From Pampus argenteus (taxonomy: Eukaryota > Chordata > Actinopteri > Scombriformes > Stromateidae): a stretch of DNA of 64,000 nucleotides. Positions 12,833-23,995 of the stretch are shown here, piece by piece (the first letter of the stretch is position 1; every line of letters starts with the position of its first letter). The stretch lies in the NCBI GenBank assembly GCA_036937835.1, contig CM072864.1:5918501-5982500 (forward strand). The letters are read 5' to 3'. The notes beneath the pieces were generated by a model. It was not told the origin of the DNA. It did no database searches and saw nothing but the letters and a program-made list of their open reading frames with translations. Both the position numbers and the translations under genes were made by a program.

Positions 12833-12834
<2 letters not shown>

Positions 12835-13688
12835 ATCCCCATGTACTCATTATACAACAGGAACTGAAGATCTGGGAATGGGTCCAGGTTTCTCTCAGCT
12901 CTGTTCTCCTCTTATCTGTGATTTTCTTAATATGGCCTGAGAGGGAGTGAAAAGCGAAAGAGAGAGCTGGATGTCAGAGCAGAGTTACTGAAGTAGCTGA
13001 AATGTCCTTCTGTCCATCTCTGCCGCTCCACCACCTCCACCCAAACACTGCACATCCTCACGGGGTTTGCCATCGTACATGAAAGTTTTTTATTTATAAA
13101 ACTAAAGTCCCTTCAGATACGGGCTGTTAGGAGGCAGCATATAGTAACAAACTTTACATTTAGGCTCAGAGCTTGGTTTTTGTTTTTTGTTTTTAAATAA
13201 AAACTACTTGAATTTGTATGTTGTGGCCTATTTTATTATACTGTGTCGCATATTGTTTTCCTTTTTTACTACTATGAATGCATTTCTAAGTGTGGTTGTG
13301 GTTTGCAAGAGCAATGATGATATTTTCATTGTTGTGTAATGCATACAACTTTGCCCAACCCGCATGAGCTAACAATGCACTTCAAATTAAAAGCATCCTG
13401 TGGAGTTTTTTTTGTCATTGTTGTTTTCAAGCAACCATTGTTATAGTTACATTCAGCATTTCCTAAAATACCTGTTGAATATCTTTCCTTCTTATTTTAC
13501 AAAGATGTTTTGTTGATTTGTTTCTTGGTAACATGGTGAACTGCTTTTATAAAAGCGTCCTTTAATTGCACTACTGGATCACAAGTTGTATCTAGTAGAA
13601 AATATCCACTTTATTCCACACACACGTTAGAATTTGCATTAATATTGAAGTCTGAGATTCAGTTCGATGAGGGCTGAATGTATTTTAA

Positions 13689-13691
<3 letters not shown>

Positions 13692-13758
<67 letters not shown>
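13692..13758. repeat. (GT)n microsatellite, 67 bp
   Basis: This is the longest uninterrupted GT tract in the intergenic region. CA tracts follow at 13849-13870 and 14032-14067. Confidence 0.97.
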
Positions 13759-13759
<1 letters not shown>

Positions 13760-14028
13760 CAACTATAGTTGAAGCAGCTGGTGTCAGAGCTGAAGGCTCA
13801 GCAAGATGACTAACAGAAAACAGCTACATGACTTCATCTGGTTTAAACCACACACACACACACACACACTCACTCTCACACACGCACACACAAACAAACA
13901 TATGTACATACAGAGGGATTTCCCAGAAGGAAGCCCCTGGAAGAGATATGAACATATTTTCCATTGGATACAGTATGCATATATGCAGGAAACTGAACCA
14001 CACATATTGTTCTCATATGCAGACCCAC

Positions 14029-14071
<43 letters not shown>

Positions 14072-14766
14072 CAGATGCAAACATCTAATTATTCCTGATG
14101 TTCTGAGCGCCTGCAGCAGAGTCTGCTGCTCGGTGAGTCAGTGTGAGCACTCTGTTTTCTCATCTTCAAATCCACACACTACACTTTACTGTGTTTGTGG
14201 TAAGAGCTGATAACACATATGAAGCGTGTGTGTGCACGTGTGTGTGTGTGTGTGTGCAGGTAATGACAACGAGCATTTGTCCTGTAGCGGTCCGGTTGGG
14301 CTAACACACCAGTGCACAGACGTTTTCTAACATTCACAGAAAGGATTTTTTAAACTCTGAGAAGTTATCTCAACTATTTGATCTTTCATCTCATCTGATC
14401 ACGAGGTAAAGAGCAAAAATACAGGATTCACGGTACAAACTAATCCAACATGTACGATAGGGGCTATGTGCCAACACAGCGCCTTGCAGGATAACTTACC
14501 ACATGCTTTATTAACCATAAATAGAGCTGCTGTTTGCAACTTTTAAACCCTGTATAATGGCTGTCTTACTCTAACGATGTTCAAGCGTTAAGCGTTAAGC
14601 ACTGTCGTCTTGGTCACATGTTTATAGCCATTCCTCATTCTGTTTCTGTGTAACTCATTTGTCTGCTCCATATTTCACATGTATCTAAATATGGACTCCA
14701 TTCTGTTTAATGAGTTAATGTTCTTTTTCCATATTTACCCAAATTTGTCATATGAGAGCCACTTTT

Positions 14767-14768
<2 letters not shown>

Positions 14769-14822
<54 letters not shown>
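14769..14822. repeat. (TG)n microsatellite
   Basis: A perfect 54-bp TG tract in intergenic DNA. Confidence 0.97.
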
Positions 14823-14824
<2 letters not shown>

Positions 14825-17474
14825 CGCCTTTGAGTTTGAGACAGATGTTTTAATTACCTGCAAGAGGGGTTTAAGGTGCTGTTTATGGCTCTAATCAAAG
14901 TGTCTGTGTGCAATCATGATGACAATGACTTTGTGTGTGTGTGTTGTGTGTGTAAAAATGAACAAGAGGCAGAAAGCAAGAGCCTGAGGACCATGCTAGA
15001 CAGCCTCCTCCATCACTTTCAGTTAAACAATTTACCTCTTTAGATTCTTAACTGGCTAACAGAGAGACGCTTTGTTACGAGGCAGCTGCTTCAGACTCTC
15101 TGGGTTTTTTTTAACTAGTCATTTGTCCTTCTATGTACATTAAAACACACTCCGTCTCAGCCACTATTCACCACGTGGACTCGTATGGATCGAGTTTGTT
15201 CAATATAGAGTGTCGGTCCCGCTCAGCCGGCTGACTCATTGTCTTTCTAATTCTTACTAAAGGATGTGAACAGATTTTTTCCTCTGTTACTTCTTCTTCC
15301 TCCTTTTAGAGGCGCTTAAGCACTTGTTTAGGCCTTCAAAAATAACCTGTTGGCTATTATTCCATCCATTTTTAAATGCATGTAAAGTATATGTAAAATG
15401 CCCTTATACACTGTTCTTTGTAATTACCTCAAAAAGGACAGCTTCATTTTACATTGTTCAAACAAAATCAGTTACACCAGATCTATACAACAATTCCCCA
15501 GTACGTTATCATCATTAACACATACCGGTATAACTATTATATACTATGCCATAATAAGACACCAACTATATTATAGCTATTCTGTAGCTATTTGTTTTTT
15601 TGAGCTTTAGCATTTTTTTTCCCACGCAAAGGTGCAGAGATGCTTTTAGAAGTGACACCAGCCAGCCAGTGTGCAGCTTTTCAGTATTTCATCATTAGTA
15701 ATTATGGAATAATGTTCCTGTTGTGGTGATTTTAGTTTAAATCGTTCAGATCAGGACGTTAACCTCCACCTCCAAATTGGTTGTCTGGAACCAGCTGAAT
15801 GTGTCTTTATCTTTACAACTCAATAAGCTATTCTCATATACTTTATGTTGATAGTCCGGTGGTAGCATTTAAATCTGGAGGAGAAACTCGCTTTAATCCT
15901 AAAATGCTGTCAGAAGAAATCTCTCTTATTCTCCATCTCTCAATCGCCACCAAAAACGACTTTTATCCTTGAGTGAAATTCATTTTGTTTTACTCTGGTA
16001 TCTGTGTCATTTGTCTTGTCTTTGTATGGTTGATGTATTGTATATTAGTAGTATGATGAACCCTAATGTAGTCTAAAGATGTGGAGCTGCCTCCTAATCG
16101 CTTCCTTTAAAGTCCTCCTCCCTTCAAAAACCCCTGTTGTTCTCTTCTCTGTGCAGAATGATGATGTATGTTTAGAGTTTGTTTTCACATCCATCTGCTA
16201 AAGAGGGGGGGGTTCAAGCTGCAAGCCACGTACTTGCAGCCACGTTCAGCATGCAAACTTAAGCAAGTGTGATATGGAAACTTGAAGCCTCCAGGGCACA
16301 AACACTGAGGATGGACTTTACAGAGAAATAGCAGAACTTTTAAAATAGAGGTTTTAACAAATAATTCCCGTATCAGAGCATTAATATGTTTTTAAACGTA
16401 GATGTTTCACTTGCATACTTTTACTCACCCATCGCCTCTGTATCTCTGCAGCTGGGCAACATGTCTAAAACATCTCTAAGCCTTCCTGCCATATAAACCA
16501 GCAGCATCACATGTCAATTGTCCTCTAATATTGTTTATCACGTGACAAAACAAAGAATTCAGTGCAAAACATCTTATCGCAAAGATGCAGATACAACATA
16601 AGCAGAGAAGTGGCTGCCGCAGGAATCTGCATCATAGTGATATTTATTTGTCCTGCTTTATCTGTCTTCCGCTCAATTATATAAAAACGTGTGTGTGTGT
16701 CTTCGTGTGCGCGCACGTGCGTGTTTACCCCAACAAATAAGTCTCTGGTGATGTAACTCCTAAGTAAGCTGCTGCACACAGATGATGTCACTGACCGACT
16801 GGACGAGCTCGCAACCACGACTGCAAACATCTGGCTCTGATTAATACACACACACGCACAAGCACACACACACACACACACACACGCATGCACACATAGA
16901 TGTTACTTCATGACTCAATTCCATGTAGAAAACTGAATAGGGGTTAAAGGGACAAGCTGATAAGTCAAAGTTTTATGGTGCTTTTATAAAGGTCCATAAA
17001 TCCCCCTCTTCTCTCTCCTCTTGTGTCTGCTGAAACTTCCCACCATCTTTCCTCCTCTCTATCTCCCCCAACCTCCCCCACGTCTCTCTGCCTTCCCTTC
17101 ACCCTCTGTCTCCTGTCTTTTATTCTACGGTGTTTGTGTACAAAGTTTTTTTTACATTGAAAAGGAATAAATCTTTTTTTTAAATGTTAAATGATACCAA
17201 ATCACAGGACACAACAGAGTGTGTCAGAGACATGGTTGAAGGTCGGGAGTTAAAGGGATATTTTACAGATTTTGTTTATGTTTATCTGTAATTTTCTCTT
17301 TATTCTCCTCCACTCTCTCTTTAACCTCTCTGACTCCATTCTTCTCTCCTCCTCCTCCTCCTCCTATCCTTCCTCCCTCCGTCCGTCCGTCCTCCCACCA
17401 GACTGATGAACTGTGAGTAGAGGGCACACAGCAGAGGCCACATTCTTGCCTCCTGAGCCAATACTCAGCTGGAG

Positions 17475-17475
<1 letters not shown>

Positions 17476-17523
<48 letters not shown>

Positions 17524-17691
17524 ACTCATTTACACATACACACACACACACACACATACACACACACATACATACACATCTCCCACATATTTGTTGAGTC
17601 AGTGGGATCAGGGTTTGACAGAGGGAAACACAGCTCATCATGTTCACCGACCTGCCTGAACAGTAACAGATAACAGGAAAGAGAGGACACA

Positions 17692-17755
<64 letters not shown>

Positions 17756-17757
17756 TA
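17476..17757. repeat. (CT)n, (CA)n and (CA)n(GA)n cluster just upstream of the flna promoter
   Basis: A 44-bp CT tract (17476-17519) is followed by CA/CATA tracts (17531-17579) and, after about 110 bp, a CA tract passing into a long GA tract (17689-17757). The strong polypurine/polypyrimidine asymmetry can form non-B DNA. The cluster ends within about 100 bp of the promoter motifs of flna. Confidence 0.9.
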
Positions 17758-17820
17758 AAAGTAAGATGGTGGGATGGGAGAGACAGGAGTACTTCATGGG
17801 ACGGTGACATCATACCTTTA

Positions 17821-18231
17821 AAATCCTGAAGGCGCGGTCATGACGTCACCCATGTAAAAAAAAAAGGCACAGAGCCGAAAGAGAGAGAGTTACACCCCCA
17901 TCACCTCTGATGCTTCACCCCTTTACCAATTAAGGCTCTCACGGTAGAGGACAGAGAGAGAGAGAGGTAGAGAAGAGCATAAGAGCGGAGGGACTATCTC
18001 TTTCTTTCTTTCTTTTGCGCAACTAGTACAACCAAATACACCCATTTCCCCCCACCGGGACTACGCGTGGGGAGGGAGGTCCGGGACCTCGGTGCAGCAC
18101 AGACAAACACACACACACATACATACACACACCCTCTGAGAGTGAAGTGACTGCAGTGACTGAGCGGACCTGACCGGAGAGACAGCGGACACACACACAC
18201 ACATCCCGAGATCACAGCCTGCAACACACAT
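17821..18231 (+). promoter_or_regulatory. flna: Probable flna promoter and non-coding exon 1
   Basis: A perfect cAMP-response element TGACGTCA sits at 17841-17848 in a locally GC-rich stretch. Downstream, sequence without strong coding signal ends at an excellent donor (GTAAGT from 18232). The next in-frame acceptor with a pyrimidine tract is at 23487-23489, just before the flna start exon. Human FLNA also has a non-coding first exon, which supports the assignment. No TATA box or clear CArG box was found. The transcription start is not determinable, and an alternative first exon in the CpG-richer stretch at 18480-18960 is possible. Confidence 0.5.
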
Positions 18232-18336
18232 GTAAGTTTTACCCCGCTGTGGACAAGATGATGTGACTGAGAGATGCTGCTCGTGTTGTCACGGTGGGAG
18301 CTTTTCCATCATTTCTCCTGACTATATGTATATACA

Positions 18337-18378
<42 letters not shown>

Positions 18379-20039
18379 GTTTGATTCAAATCCAGTTTAC
18401 AGGCTATCAATGTGTGTCATGAAGTGTTTCTGTCATGTATGATGATGTGTGTTTGGACCGGTGTGAGCTGGGAAACATAGTACCGGAGGGTGTGCTGCTC
18501 TGACCGGGTGGGCTGCTGCTGCTGCGCCTCACGCACCGCTGTTTCTCAAACTTATTAACTAATTTAATTTAAGTTAATTTAATTTTTTTTTTTTTTTTTT
18601 TTAAGAGTGTTTCTGAGGCTTTGACGCCGCCTGACACGTTTTTATTCGGCGCATGTAGTGAAACATTTGGGAATATATTCGCCTGGAGCTTCTCCATCAG
18701 TCTATTCCTCCATAGTTTGTTTATGGGCACGAGCCCGTTCCTCTGCGTGCACGCAGCAGCGGATTTAAACATCTCTCCGGTGTTTGGCTCGCGACAATTA
18801 GGGGCTCCACACCAAATAAGGTAATACACGGACACTGACTGCTTTTTTTTTTTTTCACCGGGGGGGCCGAGTGGTGGTCGCTTGCGCCCTCCGCCGCCCA
18901 GAGCGGGTCTCACACCGCGAGATGAGGCGTATGTGCGTGTGCGTGCACGCTGCGCGCTCCTCATAAAATGACGCCAAGTGATACAGAAAGTCTTTTTGAG
19001 CTAAACATACAATTTTTTTTTTGTAATGTGTGATGACATATGTGTGTGTAAAATCAAGATAACATGTGTTCAGTTGCTCAGTTGATGTTTAAATGTGTTG
19101 CCTCAAAGTTTCTGTTAGAACTAACATGTTCATGGATGGAGACCTGGTGTCAAATCACGACCCCGGTCTGTGTTTTTTTTTGTATAATTTATGGTTTAAA
19201 GGGATGAAATGATTCTATGATTCTCTGATAGTGAGGACAGTGATGGCGAGTCTGACTGCCTTATAGAATTAGATATTTCGTACATCATAAATGATCAGGC
19301 TGGAATAGGATGGAAGTAAGCAATATGATGACATGTAGCCATATAAAATATATATTGTGTGTGTGAAGACGATGTAATGTTCTTCCAGAAGGAATCAGTT
19401 CCTGAGGTTCCAGACATAATGAGAAAAATACTGACTAGTTCCATAAGAAAACAAGGGGTCTGGGTTCTAATACACATTTTCTAGTACGTTAAATAGTGCT
19501 TTTATACTAATATGGCACATTTTAGAATTATCTATAGCATGTATGAGGGTAGGATGCGTAATGTTCTGAAATAGGACTCATGATACAGGACTGTTGGTTT
19601 TCATCTGACTGCAACTGGAACTGACTGGAGTTTTATTACTGCCTATATTACTCAGTGTTTACATCAAGGAATATCCCCAGTGACACAGTGTCAAATAGAA
19701 GTAGTGATTATTACTGTTACAAGTCATCATCATCATCATCATCATCAGTGTGTTTGGTGAGGAGAAGCATGCCTCTTCTTTTATTGTCAAAGTGTATGCA
19801 ACCTGCAGGTTGCAGGACATTCCTGAACAGCCTTCATGTGAAACACAGCGGAGTGACGTGTTTTGTTTTTTTTACATGCTTACTGCTGACACTTCTGACA
19901 GAGTCTTGGTTTCCTAATAGCTTGATAATAAACACGTGATGAAGACCATGAAGAGAACCAGTAGATGTAAACAGCCAGATCAAACTTATTCTTATTTGAC
20001 AGTGTTTTGGCCTTCTTTCAAACCAACTAGTGCCACCGA

Positions 20040-20075
<36 letters not shown>

Positions 20076-20758
20076 GACCATATATGCAAATAAGAGGAAA
20101 CCCATAACGTTGCTGTAATCTGTGCATTTGACTCACTCTCACTGTGTGTGTGTGTGGGTGTGTGTGTGTGTGTGTGGTTAGCGGTGTTTGTGTGCAGCTT
20201 CCTTTTCTCCGCTCTGCTCTGCTCATCTTTGCGTGGGTGTAGGTCATTGGGTGTAGGTGACATATCAGACTCCTGCTCTAACAATTAACTATCTAAACTA
20301 ATCTAACTTTGTCTATATTTGATATCTAATATACACAACATATTCCTCATAGTCATATTGTCACATAGCATCAAATTATTTCTCCTCACTGTATTTTAAT
20401 AACACTGATGCCCTAAACTATGTTCTCTAAATTCGGAGGCTGAATGTAAAATAATGGCTAAACCTAAAGACTTTTTTTCAGTACTGACATAGATTTGATT
20501 ATTTTTACCTCATAGTCAAGCTCCAGCTTACATTAGTGACCTTGTGACATCATGTGCACCTCTTCATCTCTTCAATAACAGCTTTGTATCAGCAAAGCAT
20601 TGGCGTAGCTTGCCTGCTGCTTTTAAATATCTTTTGAAAAGCATGTTTTGGTAGTAAATACAAGTCTAGTCTATTACCAGTAAAGGTCTATGAATATAAC
20701 TATGAATTTTTTTTTAACCAAAATTTACCAAGTATCAAAAGCCAGACACACTCCTTTT

Positions 20759-20792
<34 letters not shown>

Positions 20793-20999
20793 TATTGTAT
20801 TACAGGATATTACTACATATTGTTGTAATTTCTCTCTGCAGCTAAACTACTGAGAAGTTTAATAGTAAATATCATATTTTAATAAACTGATTGCATGTAA
20901 AATCATTATCTGAAGTACAGTACTTGACTACTTTACATGATTTTATGGTGAATGTGCAGACAGGACATTTAGAGCAAAGGAGGGGTATGATATGCGACA

Positions 21000-21041
21000 G
21001 GCTTGTTAGGACACAATGTCCCCATTGTGTCCTAACAAGCC
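21000..21041. repeat. Perfect inverted repeat (19-bp arms, 4-bp loop)
   Basis: GGCTTGTTAGGACACAATG is followed by TCCC and then its exact reverse complement. No run of T follows on either strand and no transposon ends were recognised. It lies in flna intron 1. Confidence 0.95.
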
Positions 21042-22929
21042 GGCCAGGACACATCAGCTGAAGACACATCAGTGCTAAGTAGCAAATTAAGAACAAAATA
21101 AGTATTTATAGATACTTATTTAGAACATAGTTCTGAGTCCATATTACAGACAGAGAGATGAGACGAGGACGAGGTGATGCATTCACAAAAGCAAAAGGGT
21201 CAAGAGGACATGACGAGTGTTAAAAGGATTCCCACAAGAAAAAAAAAAGTAGTGGGGAAAAAAAGAGAAACTTGTAGTTACCGTGAATAATCACTAGAGG
21301 GAGACAAAAGACAAGCCAGAGATATCAGCTTGGTCATGAGATACTGAGACATTTTAATGCGTTTTGGTCAGCTCTATCTGTCCACGCCCTTTGTTTTGTC
21401 TCCTGTTTATTTGTCAAATTCCAATGAAACAATACCCTGCTGGTGGTGGAGAGTAATTCACCAGTGCATCGTGCTCTGCAGGATGATCTTAACCCACAGA
21501 TGCCCCCTCGCAACATTTCTATCACAGCGTCCGTCTACGTCAAGCTTTTTGTCGTCTGTGTCTTACTGTCTCTGCCTTCCTTCTCCTCTTCACTACATTT
21601 GCTACAGTTACAGGCACTGCTGTTTATCTGCCTTGTTTCCTGTTTAGCCACAATTCAAACCCATTATCATCATCATATGTTTTACATTTGAATAATGGCT
21701 CAAAGCCTGTAAATTATTGTGACAAGTCTGTATGTAATGAAAGTTGTAAAATGGAGCAAATTACGCACCTACAGGGACCAGCTGAGCTGCAACAATCTGA
21801 TTCTATTGTTCTATTGTTTTAAATGGCCCAGTGAATGTAAAACCATGCTGGTGCCAATGTGTGTGTGTGTGTGTGTGTTACATTAATAAGGATCTTTTAT
21901 TGGGGTGTTATTAAGGCTGGGGGCTCCAGGGTTGTTATGGGGTGAGGGGCATTCTTCAGATTCCCTCTTGACCAGACACACACACACACACACACATACA
22001 AGCAGACAAAGGCAAAGCATTCTTGATGGCTGCCGGCCACACTGCGGCTCCTGGCACTGAACTCCTTATTTAGTCAAAAAAGCTGCCGAGTCACATCTTT
22101 CTCTGTCTTCACAGGCACTGCTGCTCTGTTACTCACACACAGAGAGAAAGACGTCAACTTGTGAGTAAGAGGTAGATTTTTCAAAAGAATGGTTTAAAAT
22201 CAACGCTGCAGAGTGTGAGATATCCCGAGTTTTACTTTTTACAAATATAAGTCAAGCTTCAAAAATTCAGGATCCTACAATCCCATTTGGTGCAGATCAT
22301 TGTTAAACGCTCTCTCATCTTTATACATTCGGGTTTATAACGCAGGTTTTCTGTCAGATCTCAACTCACAGAACACTGTTTTCTAAGACAGAACTGAGCC
22401 CTCTGATAAATAAACTGGCCCGATTGTGCAACATTGGCAGCGGACTGCCCCTTTAAATATTACAATATGTTTCACAGGTTGCATTCTGTTGTATCAAAAG
22501 AAACAACTGGGAGTATTAACCTCGCCACCATTATGACTGTTAGTGTGTCATAACTTCTGCAGTAAATCTCTCTGTCTGTCATTAGCAGCAGTCATTAGCG
22601 GGTTATATAGTGCAGTGAGGACAAATAGAGGAGGTGTATAAGACAGATGGCTAGACGCTCCAGTGTCTGACTCATCATATACAGATAAAGCTGCACACAC
22701 ACACACACACACACACGGCTTAGTGACGTCACACAGACAGAAACGTAGGCTCTGAAAATATATTCGCACACAGCACAAATAAACAGAGAAAGAAAGTTGA
22801 ATAAAGCGTGCACACAGGGCACCAGACACAAACAAACACAGCTCAAATCCTTCTGGGTATTTAAAATATTTATTTCAATGCTGCCTGGGACCCATTAACT
22901 CTGTCCACAGCATTAAATGAGCTCCTATC

Positions 22930-23040
22930 ACTCACACAGGGACTCTGAACGTGGGCCCTTCATCTCCAACTGATGGTTCAATACCAACCGTAGGGTTGAT
23001 GGTTTGATCCCTCGCTCCTCCTGGCCTGTGTTCAGGTTTC
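22930..23040 (+). mobile_element. Possible tRNA-derived SINE remnant
   Basis: The stretch contains a degenerate B-box-like GGTTTGATCCC after GTAGGGTTGATG. This resembles the tRNA-like head of common teleost SINEs, which read roughly GTTGGTGGTTCGATCCC. No intact A box, tail or target duplication was found, so the assignment is tentative. Confidence 0.35.
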
Positions 23041-23489
23041 TACTTCATGTTTGCGAAAAATTAATACCTTAATTTATTAATTGGTCCAATAATTACATCA
23101 TATTTAGGTCTTTTTAAGGTATAAATGCATGAGTACTACTGTTCTTCTTCTTCTTTTTTTTAAAGTTGTGAGTAGGTTAAAATCCATTAACAATAACATC
23201 ATGTTATATTAATTAGATAATGTGAGGATGTGCTTATTTCTCACATTGTCTCCCATCTGTATGAAATGTGGGTCACTTTATGCCTTTGATTGAGAGTCCT
23301 GGACATGAACAAGTTAATTATTGCCTGGAGCTGCCTCGTTGTGTGACTACAGCCTATCCAAAATGACTCCCTTTCTCCTTTCCAGCGCCATAACCGCCTA
23401 CTTTCTTTGCGAAATGTCTATCTCCAGGCTATAAGTCACTCTCCCGTGTTCACTCCTTTCTTTCTTTCTTTTTCCTTTCTTTCAAACAG

Positions 23490-23513
23490 AGAGGCTAAAG
23501 GAGTCAGTGAGAA

Positions 23514-23549
<36 letters not shown>

Positions 23550-23995
23550 GGAGCGGCCACGAAGTTGAGCAGACTCCACCCAGAAAAAAACCTCAGCGAA
23601 CCGAGAGACAGCCGAGTCAATAAAAATGAGTGGTTCCCATCCCCGACTCCACCAGAGCGCCGCGCCCGCTCCTAACGCTCTCTCCACGGACAAGGACGCA
23701 GAAATGCCCGCCACGGAGAAAGACCTGGCCGAGGATGCGCCGTGGAAGAAGATCCAGCAGAACACCTTCACCCGTTGGTGTAACGAGCACCTGAAATGCG
23801 TCAACAAGCGAATCGGCAACTTGCAGACGGACCTCGGAGACGGGCTGCGGCTCATCGGTCTCCTGGAGGTCCTGTCCCAGAAGAAGATGTTCAGAAAGTA
23901 CAACCAGAGGCCCACCTTCCGCCAGATGCAGCTGGAGAACGTGTCGGTGGCGCTGGAGTTCCTGGATAAGGAGAACATCAAGCTGGTGTCTATAG
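23490..23995 (+). other. flna: flna start exon: 5'UTR part and CH1 of the actin-binding domain
   Basis: The acceptor CAG at 23487-23489 follows a strong pyrimidine tract. The 136-bp UTR part contains a GA-rich stretch, then ATG at 23626. The encoded 123 residues hold the N-terminal tail and most of CH1, with the motif NTFTRWCNEHLK, the DGLRLIGLLEVLSQKKM helix and the QMQLENVSVALEFLDKE helix that helps bind F-actin. The exon ends in phase 1 at VSI, as in human. Confidence 0.95.

Larger units (their letters stand above)
5060..17820. other. rpl10-flna intergenic region, microsatellite-rich, no gene recognised
   Basis: Open frames here are short and mostly translate dinucleotide repeats, for example runs of His-Thr or Cys-Val. 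No conserved protein domain or exon chain was seen. Features present: a 120-bp local duplication (6063-6185 and 8855-8970), an inverted-repeat element (8238-8462), (CCAA)n at 9806-9835, many CA/TG tracts between 8.8 and 18.4 kb, a 38-bp C run and a 20-bp G run. The part at about 7370-7830 looks like old degraded repeat DNA but I cannot name it. Confidence 0.7.
18232..23489 (+). other. flna: flna intron 1 (inferred)
   Basis: A 5.3-kb presumed intron after the non-coding exon. It holds (GT)n at 18342-18375, (TCA)n at 19727-19746, (CA)n at 20042-20072, (TA)n at 20761-20789, a perfect hairpin at 21000-21041 and a possible SINE remnant near 22930-23040. No coding exon is visible. Confidence 0.5.

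Noticed and set aside
12234..14210. Several open frames rich in Thr-His or Cys-Val
   Set aside because: They translate CA/TG microsatellites in several frames and both strands, as expected from the repeat.
23436..23981. 181-aa open frame on the minus strand
   Set aside because: It is the antisense shadow of the flna start exon and the GA-rich 5'UTR; no splice or homology support.
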